64,000 nt of DNA from Emiliania huxleyi CCMP1516 (taxonomy: Eukaryota; Haptophyta; Isochrysidales; Noelaerhabdaceae): positions 121,325 to 185,324 of the forward strand of contig NW_005196310.1 in the NCBI RefSeq assembly GCF_000372725.1. The letters are read 5' to 3'. The position numbers were made by a program, and so were the translations under genes. The notes below the pieces were generated by a model that had not been told where the DNA came from, made no database searches, and saw only the letters and a program-made list of their open reading frames with translations. The first letter of the stretch is position 1; the number at the start of each line of letters is the position of its first letter. Positions 42,312-52,907 of this stretch are shown here, one piece after another.

Positions 42312-42440
42312 GGTAAGGTAAGGTAAGGTAAACTTCTCCACACACACGAGGTGGTGGGGCAAGGGGGGGCAACCCTCGCGTCTCCACGTCTAACGACAGG
42401 AGCCCCACGGCATTCAAAGTGCAAGGCCCGGTGCGCGTGG
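42312..42440 (-). mobile_element. Repeat-tail retroelement fragment E
   Basis: A 3'-end fragment with GGTAA tail (42312-42330), sharing the subfamily differences of the fragment at 5385-5513. It starts 70 bp after the stop codon of kelch copy 4 and abuts a long TG run. Confidence 0.65.
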
Positions 42441-42446
42441 GTGAGC

Positions 42447-43021
<575 letters not shown>

Positions 43022-46000
43022 ATGCATCGCATATCCTTCGCTGTCGCTCTGAGCGCTCTACTGTCCCACGGGAGCTGCTCGTACTGCAGCGGCCTTTACG
43101 AGCCTTTCCCATGTGGCGTGATGGTGCCAGGCGACACCCTCAGTCGTGGCCAGTGCATCGCTAACGGCGACGACACACTCGTCCTCCAGGCGGATGGCAA
43201 CCTTGTCCACTACACTGGGAAGCTCACCGTGTCGGGGGATGCGGTCAGCGGCAATGCCGAATCCGCCACCGGCACAACTGAGGGCTTTGAACTCAGATTC
43301 CAGACTGATGGAAACCTCGTCCTGTACTCCAAAGGTCCATCGATTGGGCCTACTCTAAAGGCGGACCGAGCATGTAATGGTGACTCGCTTTTGCCAGAAT
43401 CGTTCGCTTTGTTCCTCGCGATTGGTNNNNNNNNNNNNNNNNNNNNNNNNNNNNNNNNNNNNNNNNNNNNNNNNNNNNNNNNNNNNNNNNNNNNNNNNNN
43501 NNNNNNNNNNNNNNNNNNNNNNNNNNCGCCACCACCATCGCCGCCGCCGCCGTCTCCGCCGCCACCCTCGCCGCCGCCGCCCTCGACCGCCCCCCTCGCC
43601 GCCGCCCTCGCCGCCGCCGCCCTCGCCGCCCCCATCGCCGCCGCCACCCTCGCCACCGCCACCCTCCCCGCCGCCGCCCTCGCCACCACCTCCATCACCG
43701 CCCCCACCCTCGCCACCTCCCTCGCCACCACCGCCCTCACCACCGCCACCCTTGCCGCCGCCGCCCTCGCCACCGCCACCCTCGCCGCCGCCGCCCTCTC
43801 CGCCTCCATCACCGCCTCCACCCTCGCCGCCGCCGCCCTCGCCGCCACCGCCCTCGCCGCCGCCGCCGTCTCCGCCTCCACCCTCGCCGCCGCCCTCGCC
43901 GCCCCCACCCTCGCCACCCCCTCCCTCACCGCCACCCCCGTCGCCGCCACCACCCTCGCCGCCTCCACCCTCGCCGCCTCCACCCTTGCCGCCACCGCCC
44001 TCGCCGCCACCGCCCAGCCCGCCGCCGCCATCGCCACCGCCGCCCTCGCCGCCGCCGCCCTCGCCTCCGCCACCCTCACCCCCGCCACCCAGCCCGCCGC
44101 CGCCCTCACCGCCTCCGCCCTCGCCGCCGCCTCCATCGCCGCCGCCACCCTCGCCGCCACCCTCGCCGCCGCCACCCTCGCCGCCGCCACCCTCACCGCC
44201 ACCGCCGTCGCCGCCACCTCCATCACCGCCGCCGCCGTCGCCACCGCCGTCGCCGCCGCCGCCCTCTCCGCCGCCCACCCCACCCCCTTCCGCGCCCCCC
44301 GCGCCGCCGCCTGCGCCCGGGGTAGTCACTGTGGTCTCTTCAAGCTCAAACTTCACCATCGAGCAGAGCGACACGTCGGGCGAAGCTTCGTCAGACTTCT
44401 CCTTGGCGTACAAGGCCAGCAGCACGTTCGCCTACAGCGTCTACAGCGTCAGCCCCACCGGCGCCAGGCGTCGGCGTCTTGCCACGACACTCGTCTTCGC
44501 CGGGCAGTGCGGCGGCACAGCTTGCTGCAACGACTGGTGCGCCTGCGGCGAGGACATCGACGTGACCCAGGCTCACCGGGGCGGCACGCTGCTGGTTCAG
44601 GTGGACTCCGAGCCCGAGGGCTGTGGCATCGGCAGCCCAGCCCAGTTCAAGGTTGAGGTTGCGACCGCTGCCCCTCCGCCTCCGCCTCCATCTCCACCTC
44701 TGTCTCCTCCAGAGGAAGCCGAACCCCTTGTGGAAGCGGCCGTCGCCGCGAGCGTCACCGTCGCGACCACAGCAGCAACAGCTACCGCTGCCACCGCAGC
44801 CGCGGCGGTCTCGGCGTCGATCGGAGCAATCAAAGCGGCCGAGGCCGCGGCCCTAGTGGCGGGCGCCATCGCCGCCGCCGCCGCGGCGGCGGCCGCCGCC
44901 AAGGCAGCCAGGGGCGCCGCCAGAGCGGCGGTACTGAGAAAGGAGCTACGCAAGCGCAAGGAGGGAAACGCCAAGCTCGAGCGGACCATTAGTCGTCTTC
45001 GCGAGCAGGTTGCGGCAGCGAGTGCATCCACTCCGATCAGTCAAGAGTCTCGTTCTGCTGCTTGGATCGACAGCACCGCAACGGCTGTGTGCGAAGCGTC
45101 GAGCGCTGTGATGGACTCGCCGCTCGCTGCGGTCGAGGCTTGGTCGCTCGACGAGATGCTCGAGGCCCCCGAGGTGAGCATCTCTGCTCTCCTCGCCAAG
45201 GCGCTGCGCTCGCCGTTGCAAGAAGCGGCGAAAGCGAGTGGCGCGGTGGTCGTTGGCGGCCGCCGCTCTGTTTGTGTGGCCGAGGCGCCGGAAGGCTTGC
45301 TTGAGAAGGCCTTCGCGGAGCAGCTGGGCGAGGACGCACAGTGCGAGGAGCGACTCGCGGCACTCTTGGGCACCCGCGACTTCAGCGAGACGCTGGCTCA
45401 CGCGCTCGCTCCCGCGCTGCGAGCGCTGCACGAGAGCTCGCCCGCGGCGCTGAGCCGGGCGTCGGTGGCGAGGGTCGAGTCCGCACCTCCGCTCTCTGGC
45501 AAGTTCATCGCCACCGCCGAGGAGGCGCAGCCGACGCTGCGTGCGCGGCTCGACGTCGCCGGCGAGCTGGGCTCCCTCTCCCTCACCTCGCTCAAGGAGC
45601 GGCTGTGCGCGCTGCTCGAGCTCGAGCCGGCGCTGGTGAACGTCACCGCCGGCGAGGGCGAGGCTGAGGGCACGAGCGACGGGGAGGGTGAGGGCGACGG
45701 CCCATCGGCGGAGCTCTGCATCGAGGTGACCTGCGTCTCGCCGGACACGCTGCTGCTCTCTGCTTCGGCGACGCGGCTCCACGCGCTGCCGCCCGGGCCG
45801 AGCTCGGAGCTCGGAGTGACGCTCGTGCGCTCTGCCGAGGCGAGCGTGGACCTGGTCGTGCCCGCGCTGCGCTTCGGCGAGGTGTCGGCGCTCTTCGGAG
45901 GGCTCGCCGCCATCATCGGCAAGCGGCCGGAGGTGCCGCTTCTCCAGGCGATGAAGCAGGAGCACCACGGAGCAGCGGACTCCCGCGAGCCCTTCACCAC

Positions 46001-49000
46001 GGGCAACTACAGCATCTCGACAACGTCCGCGATCGAGCACACCTTTGTCGTCGCGCCACAGGAAGGGCCGAGGCTGATGGAGTCGGCACGGCCCCTCCTG
46101 CTCGGCGAGGCCGCGCCGTCGGGAGCGGGGCCCGACGAGCAGGACTCGTGGTGGCCTCACGAGCCCGCGCTGCGCGACGACCCGACGCGCCGCTCCCACT
46201 GCCGCGTGCCGCGCCCGATGGAGGAGTTTGCAGAGGCGCGGGCGGAGGTGGACACGCACCTGGCGGCGGTGGGCGTGCCTCCGATCCGGGACGACGAGTT
46301 CATCGCCCTCCGCCTCTACACCGGCCCCATGTTCGAGAAGTACTGCGCCGTGCTGCGCGGCGTGCCGCCCGGCTCCGCCTTCCTGACGGGCAAGTTCCAA
46401 AAGCTCTGCCTGGGCAACACCTACCCGGCGACCATCTACGCGCTGGGCGACGCGCTCTCCAAGCTGAGCAAGATCTCGCGCGCGGAGAAGGTGTACCGCG
46501 GCGTGGCGGGGCTGCGCCTGCCGGACGAGTTCCTCACCCGCGACGAGTTCGGCGTCCGCGGAGGCGTCGAGTTCGGCTTCCTGTCGGCGACGACGGACCG
46601 CAGCGTCGCGCTGGCGTACGCGGCGAGCGGCTCGTCGACGGGCGTGGTGTACGAGATCCAGCAGACGATGGGGAGCCGCGGCGCCGACATCTCGTGGTGC
46701 AGCCAGTACCCGTTCGAGAAGGAGGTGTGCTTCGCGCCGCTGCTCGGGCTCGAGGTGCAGGAGGGGGCGGGCGGCGCGCCGGCCAAGCGGATCGAGGGCG
46801 GCGTGGTGGTCGTCGAGCTGCTGGCGAGCGTGTCGCACGGCAGTACGGAGGAGGAAATGTCGCCTGATGCAGTGACGCGTGCGCGCCCTTCCTTTCTCGC
46901 AAAGCACTTGCTTCCCTGCATCCGCCGCGTGTTCCCGATGAAGTCGCTGGCAGCGGCCGAGGCTGCTGCTAGCAATGCGGAGCAGGATGCGGCGGCGTCC
47001 ATGAAGCGTGTCGAAGATGAAGAAGCGCGAGCACAGGCGAGGGCACAGCACCTGAAGGTGCAGCTGCTTGCGCAAGACAACGAGTCGGTGGAGCACCACG
47101 CGACCATCCAAGGTCTGAGGCTCGACTTGGCTCACGCGCTGGCACACAATGCCAAGCTGACGGAGGAGGACCTCGCCAGAGCGGAGGCGTGGCTAAGCTC
47201 CAAGGCTCTGGCCGCCTGCGAGGCATCAGGTGATGCGACGAGCCCGTCAGAGGTGCCCGACGAGGCGGAGAGCTGGTGCATCGAGCAGCTGATCGACGGC
47301 CGCGAGGTCAACATCAAAGGCATCCTCAGCCACATGCTGCGACGTCGGCTGCAGTGGGCAGCAAAGGGGTGCGACGCCGTGTGGAGCAGCTCGCTTGAGA
47401 AGGCCTTCGCGATGCACCTGGGCGAGCATGCACAGTGCGAGGAGCGACTCGCCGCCTACCTGCACGAAGAAGGACTCGGCCAGGTGATGGCTCACGCGCT
47501 CGCTCCCGCGCTGCGAGCGCTGCACGAGAGCTCGCCCGCGGCGCTGAGCCGGGCGTCGGTGGCGAGGGTCGAGTCCGCACCTCCGCTCTCTGGCAAGTTC
47601 ATCGCCACCGCCGAGGAGGCGCAGCCGACGCTGCGTGCGCGGCTCGACGTCGCCGGCGAGCTGGGCTCCCTCTCCCTCACCTCGCTCAAGGAGCGGCTGT
47701 GCGCGCTGCTCGAGCTCGAGCCGGCGCTGGTGAACGTCACCGCCGGCGAGGGCGAGGCTGAGGGCACGAGCGACGGGGAGGGTGAGGGCGACGGCCCATC
47801 GGCGGAGCTCTGCATCGAGGTGACCTGCGTCTCGCCGGACACGCTGCTGCTCTCTGCTTCGGCGACGCGGCTCCACGCGCTGCCGCCCGGGCTGAGCTCG
47901 GAGCTCGGAGTGACGCTCGTGCGCTCTGCCGAGGCGAGCGTGGACCTGGTCGTGCCCGCGCTGCGCTTCGGCGAGGTGTCGGCGCTCTTCGGAGGGCTCG
48001 CCGCCATCATCGGCAAGCGGCCGGAGGTGCCGCTTCTCCAGGCGATGAAGCAGGAGCACCACGGAGCAGCGGACTCCCGCGAGCCCTTCACCACGGGCAA
48101 CTACAGCATCTCGACGACGTCCGCGATCGAGCACACCTTTGTCGTCGCGCCACAGGAAGGGCCGAGGCTGATGGAGTCGGCGCGGCCCCTCCTGCTCGGC
48201 GAGGCCGCGCCGTCGGGAGCGGGGCCCGACGAGCAGGACTCGTGGTGGCCTCACGAGCCCGCGCTGCGCGACGACCCGACGCGCCGCTCCCACTGCCGCG
48301 TGCCGCGCCCGATGGAGGAGTTTGCAGAGGCGCGGGCGGAGGTGGACACGCACCTGGCGGCGGTGGGCGTGCCTCCGATCCGGGACGACGAGTTCATCGC
48401 CCTCCGCCTCTACACCGGCCCCATGTTCGAGAAGTACTGCGCCGTGCTGCGCGGCGTGCCGCCCGGCTCCGCCTTCCTGACGGGCAAGTTCCAAAAGCTC
48501 TGCCTGGGCAACACCTACCCGGCGACCATCTACGCGCTGGGCGACGCGCTCTCCAAGCTGAGCAAGATCTCGCGCGCGGAGAAGGTGTACCGCGGCGTGG
48601 CGGGGCTGCGCCTGCCGGACGAGTTCCTCACCCGCGACGAGTTCGGCGTCCGCGGAGGCGTCGAGTTCGGCTTCCTGTCGGCGACGACGGACCGCAGCGT
48701 CGCGCTGGCGTACGCGGCGAGCGGCTCGTCGACGGGCGTGGTGTACGAGATCCAGCAGACGATGGGGAGCCGCGGCGCCGACATCTCGTGGTGCAGCCAG
48801 TACCCGTTCGAGAAGGAGGTGTGCTTCGCGCCGCTGCTCGGGCTCGAGGTGCAGGAGGGGGCGGGCGGCGCGCCGGCCAAGCGGATCGAGGGCGGCGTGG
48901 TGGTCGTCGAGCTGCTGGCGAGCGTGTCGCACGGCAGTACGGAGGAGGCACCGCCACCGGAGCTGCAGCCCCTGCCCGACTCGGCCCCGTCGGGCCATCT

Positions 49001-49145
49001 CTCATCGCGCAAGTCGAAAGGCGCGAGCATCGCGCCGACCGCATCAGTGTCAGCCGCTGAAGACGACGACGATGGTCAGGCTGACGGTGCCAACGTGGAT
49101 GATGGCCCGCGGCTGTCTACGTACGCCCACACACAGAGTCTCTAG
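43022..49145 (+). CDS. Secreted-lectin / Pro-rich stalk / double ADP-ribosyltransferase protein
   Basis: The ATG at 43022 starts a signal peptide (ISFAVALSALLSHGSCS), then a bulb-type (GNA-like) lectin domain with two motif copies, LQADGNLVHY and FQTDGNLVLY. A 100-N gap breaks the locus. After it comes a long PPSPPPP stalk (to about 44310), a Cys-rich domain (GQCGGTACCNDWCACGED), an Ala-rich possible membrane segment (44740-44930), a basic coiled coil, and two near-identical 480-residue blocks. Each block ends in an ADP-ribosyltransferase fold with the R-S-ExE triad: VYRGVAG, FLSATTD, FEKEVCF. Such domains transfer ADP-ribose from NAD+, usually to arginine. Frames before and after the gap cannot be compared, so one gene is inference. 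Membrane topology suggests lectin outside, enzyme inside. Confidence 0.7.
43427..43526. other. Assembly gap (100 N)
   Basis: Exactly 100 N, the usual filler for a gap of unknown size. It falls at the edge of the proline-coding tandem repeat, which probably caused it. Confidence 0.99.
43527..44300 (+). repeat. Pro/Ser-coding CCGCCxTCGCC tandem array
   Basis: Roughly 770 bp of imperfect 15-nt units (CCGCCGCCGCCCTCG and variants) coding PPSPPPPSPP in the gene's frame, as in extensin-like or hydroxyproline-rich stalks. The minus strand reads as a long Gly/Glu frame, which is a shadow. Confidence 0.9.
45390..46855 (+). repeat. First unit of a 2094-bp-spaced coding duplication
   Basis: This 1.47-kb block recurs at 47484-48949. 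I found only about three to four single-base differences over the whole length (for example near 45799, 46023 and 46088). The 90 bp before it are homologous but clearly diverged between the copies, and homology ends sharply after CACGGCAGTACGGAGGAGG. Each block holds one ART domain. Confidence 0.9.
47484..48949 (+). repeat. Second unit of the coding duplication
   Basis: Partner of 45390-46855. The sequence between the blocks (46856-47483) is unique and codes for a coiled-coil region (AEAAASNAEQDAAASMKR), then a diverged copy of the segment that precedes block one (LLEKAFAEQLGEDAQCEERL against SLEKAFAMHLGEHAQCEERL). Confidence 0.9.
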
Positions 49146-50114
49146 ACGGACCGGCGGCGACCAAACCCTGATGGGGTGGGTTGGGGCCCTGCGGTGGGTG
49201 GGTGCACGCAGCTCGCAGGAGGGGGGAGGGGGGGTTCCGGGGTCTTGAGGGGGGACCTGATGCCTTTACGTGCAGCTGTGACGGGCTGTGGCATGTCATG
49301 TACCGTCAATGTACGGCAGTTGATTGAGTTGTGCGCACGTTGTGTTTTCTCTTTTGTCGCGCCCCGCCGTCTGTTCACTGAACGGGAGAGGCCACAGGGT
49401 GATCGCGAGAGGGGCGCATCGGGGCACGACGACACGCGTGATGATGTTGGAGACGCTGGCGGGCATCGTGCGGCGGCGGCAAGCAGGTGTGCCGCCGCGC
49501 GAGCGACGCTCCGAGATCGCCCGAGATAGCGCAGCGCGGCCCCGAGATCGCCCGAGATTGCGCGAGATCGACCGAGATCGCGCGGCGCGGCCCGAGGCGA
49601 GGTGGATGGGTGGGTTGGGAGCAAGGGGGCGGAAGTGGCCAGTGCGGTAGATCGGTCAGTCGGGGCGCAAGAGGTGGCCTGTGAGCCATCCGGCTTACAT
49701 TTACCCTGCGTTCTTGCACATGGAGTGCAAGATACTCGTGTTCTGTTGCCGTCCTAAACTGTCACTCCCCTCTCTCCCGGCCGGGGTGGGGCGCGCGCGG
49801 GGGGCGGCGGGTGTGCGGGGGATGTCTGTGGGCCCGAGAGCGATATGCCATGTCCGCCTTGCGTTTGTTTCATAACATCGAAGGCTAAGCTCAAAAAAAA
49901 TACATTGTCTAACAATACAAGCCCCTCTCACAGAAAAGCAGACCGGAAAGAATTTCACAACTTCCTTACCGGTTCGCTTGTACCCACAATTAATTGTACG
50001 AATTTGTGGTAACTACTTGGACTTGGACCCAAGACCTACTGACAGGACGGCAACGTACTGGTTGGTTATTGGACTAGGGTCCTTGTTGGACTAGGGTCCG
50101 CGCTCGCCGCCGGA
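49146..50114. other. Intergenic with GAGATCGC minisatellite
   Basis: No gene seen. At 49507-49592 there is a short array of CCGAGATCGC and relatives (about seven units), the same GAGAT core found in introns. From 49700 on the DNA is less GC-rich, with a repeated GGACTAGGGTCC near 50070 and 50088. Confidence 0.5.
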
Positions 50115-50756
50115 TCAGGGCGCGCGGAAGTACAGGCGGTACGCGGGAAGCGCCTGCTGCGGTATTTCGCACACGAGCTCGTCATAGTCCATGACGGCCC
50201 CGTCGCGCGCGCCGTCCATGCACTCGTAGTTGTGCGCCGCCGAGACGAACGCGTAGTGCGAGTTGAACTGCGGTTGCAGCGCTCGATCTTTGAGCTTGCT
50301 GCTGCTCGTCAAATTGCTGGGTCGCGTGTAGTCAGGCTTGCGGCTCACCGGGTACACCATTCCAGGAGCGACGAACGCGGCGATGAGGACGTGCTCGCCG
50401 GCGGAGTTTGGCGGGTTGCGCTGCTCCTTGAACTCGCCCGTGGCGTAGCGGCAAGCGTACTCGGCGTAGGTGGTCAAGTCGCGGTAGGGCACGACGGCGA
50501 ATCCATCTCTACACACGCTGTCGGAGACCTCGTGCGAGCAGCCGTGCAGCGCGAGCATGATGTTCTGGTTCTGCAGCTTGTCGCGAGGAAGGAAGCGCGC
50601 GCGGAGCTGCGCAAACACTGCTGCCTTCTCGCCCGTGCGGTCGCCGCCGGGGTAGACCGGGTTGAAGGGTCCGGGAGTTGCGCCCGAGGAGCGGCGCGAG
50701 TCCATCTGCTCGACGAGATTGTAAAAGGCGTGGCGATCGCTGGGATGATCATCCAT
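50115..50756 (-). CDS. PARP-like ADP-ribosyltransferase ORF
   Basis: 213 residues from an ATG at 50756. The pattern resembles a PARP catalytic domain: IMLALHGCSHEV with the NAD-binding His-Gly, DGFAV, TTYAEYACRYATG at the place of the conserved Tyr, HVLIAAFVAPGMVYPV, HYAFVSAAHNYECMDG, and YDELVCEIPQQALPAYRLYF with the catalytic-type Glu before the ending typical of the family. The H-Y-E reading is by eye only. It overlaps, in another frame, the sulfotransferase-like ORF upstream; the two might belong to one gene if a frame error or unusual splice lies near 50740. It sits about 1 kb from the double-ART gene but on the other strand. Confidence 0.5.
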   Translation of the reverse strand: MDDHPSDRHAFYNLVEQMDSRRSSGATPGPFNPVYPGGDRTGEKAAVFAQLRARFLPRDKLQNQNIMLALHGCSHEVSDSVCRDGFAVVPYRDLTTYAEYACRYATGEFKEQRNPPNSAGEHVLIAAFVAPGMVYPVSRKPDYTRPSNLTSSSKLKDRALQPQFNSHYAFVSAAHNYECMDGARDGAVMDYDELVCEIPQQALPAYRLYFRAP

Positions 50757-51046
50757 AAGTTTGTATCTTGCGGTCGTACCATCTCCACCATCCGCTGAGC
50801 CACTGAAGCCACGTGCGTCTTGAAGCCGCGCGGAGGGGCCTCCAACGCCAAATACTGATCATCGTTCCGCACGAAAGGTAGCCGCGGTCTACCAGTTAGG
50901 CAGCCGAACGCAAGCTCGAGGGATGTGCTGCCAGTCTTGCCGAGGGTGTAGAGGAGGAGGCGGTCCGTTGTGGAGTTCCAAGGGGTGACGTCAAGGCTGG
51001 GGCCGGCCACCGCAGAGGTGAGCAGTGAGAGCAGCAAGGCAGGCAT
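50720..51046 (-). CDS. Sulfotransferase-like N-terminal fragment
   Basis: ATG at 51046, then a hydrophobic leader (MPALLLSLLTSAVAG) and LLLYTLGKTGSTSLELAF, which looks like the PAPS-binding loop of Golgi-type sulfotransferases (K-T-G-S/G-T-S). Then come FKTHVASVAQRMVEMV and a Trp-Met-Ile-Ile strand. The reading loses gene-like character after about 50740, where the overlapping PARP-like frame starts with DRHAFYNLVEQ. Either a truncated gene or the front of one disrupted locus. Confidence 0.4.
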
Positions 51047-51262
51047 ATCAGCCGCTTGCGGCAAGCACAGGTGGGTCGCGCACGCAGCACGCACGCGCGG
51101 CAGCTGCGACAAAAGTAGCCTCAAAACCGGTTGTCTACAACCTGCAGCTCCACGAAGTGCGCGTGTCGAAACCTCTCCGCGCGTCTGCTCGGGTACGTAC
51201 GTACTTTTAGCTTACTGGGAGAAAAGAGAGAGGGGGTTGTGTTCTCTAGGCCCCTAGGGGCC

Positions 51263-51600
51263 CTACGCGCGGCGTGAGAGCTCGGAAGCGAGCTTAGCAC
51301 GGCGATCGAGGATGGCACGGTTCACCCCCTTCACCGAAGCGATGGAGATGCGTTCCGCGTTGTGTATGCAGCGCTCAGCCGACCGCGGCATGATGCTGCA
51401 CATGCCGAGGGGGCGGAGGGAGCCGTCTTCCTTGACGAGGCACAAGGCTTTGAGGTCGGCGTCGAGCTGCTGTAGCCGAGGGTGCTCGACGCCCCACGAG
51501 AATGCGGTGAAGTAGTTAAGGAGGCACTTGGAGCCACGTTCGCTGTCGGTGATGATGCGCACAAAGTCGTAGTCGACGTGGTTGGGGCCTCCAGCTCTGG
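51263..51600 (-). mobile_element. Retroelement-like ORF fragment
   Basis: The minus strand encodes about 110 residues: HVDYDFVRIITDSERGSKCL, LNYFTAFSWGVEHPRLQQLD, LKALCLVKEDGSLRPLGM, CIHNAERISIASVKGVNRAI. The KEDGSLRPLGM stretch resembles the start of a reverse transcriptase palm region. A related peptide is encoded by the arms of the foldback element at 20755. It is a fragment; family unclear. Confidence 0.4.
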
Positions 51601-52907
51601 TATGAAAATTCCCCTTTATTCACGAATCAATCAATCAATTCACGAGGCGGCCCGAGGGAACCGTGGTGTAGGTTCCCTAGTGGCGTGCTGTGAACAAACA
51701 GCGAAGAAGACGCCTGATGAAAATTCTTCCTCTGTTAGTGCCAGTGCGCGCCAGTCCGTGCCCACCTAGAGTTTCGTCAATCTTTCTTGTGCGTGTCTTG
51801 GCATGACTCGAGCACACTCTTGGGATGCCCCCCGGGGGTGTCTTGGACTAGTTGCAAATACGGGTGGTGTGAACATGATGAATTTTGATGGTTTTTTGTC
51901 CGTGTTGCTCCCAGCGCCCTCGCCCGCTCTCCCTGAGGCCATGGCTGGTGCTACTAGTATGGGGGGCTACCTGGCTACCGCGAGAGCGACCCAACTCGTC
52001 GACATCGTCCGATGGTGGTGCCGCAAAGTCAGCCTTCGGAGGCTATCGTCGCGTCGAGCCGGCGGTGACCGTGACATGTGGTTCCACCACCCCTCGTAGG
52101 CTTTGCCTCTGACCGCCACCGTTCCCAGGCTGCCTAATGGGATGGAAAGGAAGGCTGGGCGAGCGTATAGAAGCGTGCTCGACCTCGTCGTGGCAGCCTG
52201 CACGGCAGCGCTGGCTGGCGCGATGAGCGTCGTGCCACCTGACCCGAGACGGGGCGCAGGCGTCGTACCGAGCGCGTCGAGACCGTGCCCTGATGCGCTC
52301 TGCACGGGTGAGTCACGTCGGCGTCAAAGGAGCGATGTGTGACCTGTCAGAGCTTGATCTCCGATCTCAGCGACGTCGAGTCGCCTTCGGTGGCGACAGC
52401 TAGGATGCATCTCCTCCGTCGTTTTTCGCGCGATGGCCTTGAGAAGCTGGCGGTCCGCACGCACACGGACCTTGTGTGTGCACGGAACGCTTAAAAAGTG
52501 GGTGCTCTACGTCACTTTTTTTGAGTAGATAAGTGCCGAGCTGGCCGTGACAGCACATTTTTCGCAGTTTTAGGCGGCGGAGGTTTTGCACGACAGACTT
52601 TTTGCACAACTAGTCCTTGGCATGCACACTCTTGGGATGGCCTCGTGCGCCCTGCGACAGACGCGAGACGTACTACGAAGAGTTACGAAATATTGTATAC
52701 AATATACAAACAGGGTGTGTGGACTATTCGGAGCCCTCGACTTGTACGCTCCCTAGAGCCGACGCCAAGGGTTGTAAGCACCTCAGTATACAGAGCGGCG
52801 CGCGCAATCCCCTCTCGCGCTCCCTCAATCTACGGTAATCCAGGCGATTGCATTGCAGCGTAAGCCTCCAATTGAGAGAAACGGCGCGTGCCAAGCCTTT
52901 CGATGCA
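51601..52907. other. Intergenic; no gene seen
   Basis: About 1.3 kb without convincing frames, less GC-rich than the rest. The phrase CACACTCTTGGGATG occurs at about 51816 and 52625, so diverged repeats are present. I assign nothing further. Confidence 0.4.

Noticed and set aside
43355-44425. Long minus-strand Gly/Glu frame
   Set aside because: It is the complement of the proline-coding array and has no sequence beyond the repeat.
43022-44656. Single frame through the N gap giving an Ala/Thr-rich protein
   Set aside because: The gap length is a filler value, so this frame is arbitrary. After the gap the proline-rich frame that leads into the ART domains is the better one.
45390-48949. Bacterial-type toxin origin for the ART domains
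   Set aside because: The domains lie in a long protein with signal peptide, lectin and coiled coil and match local base use. Nothing in the sequence ties them to a toxin.
44946-48998. Long minus-strand frames opposite the ART blocks
   Set aside because: They are Arg/His/Leu-rich shadows caused by strong third-position GC in the plus-strand gene; no domain is recognisable.
49507-49592. Possible structured RNA gene
   Set aside because: The stretch is a plain GAGATCGC minisatellite and shows no conserved fold.
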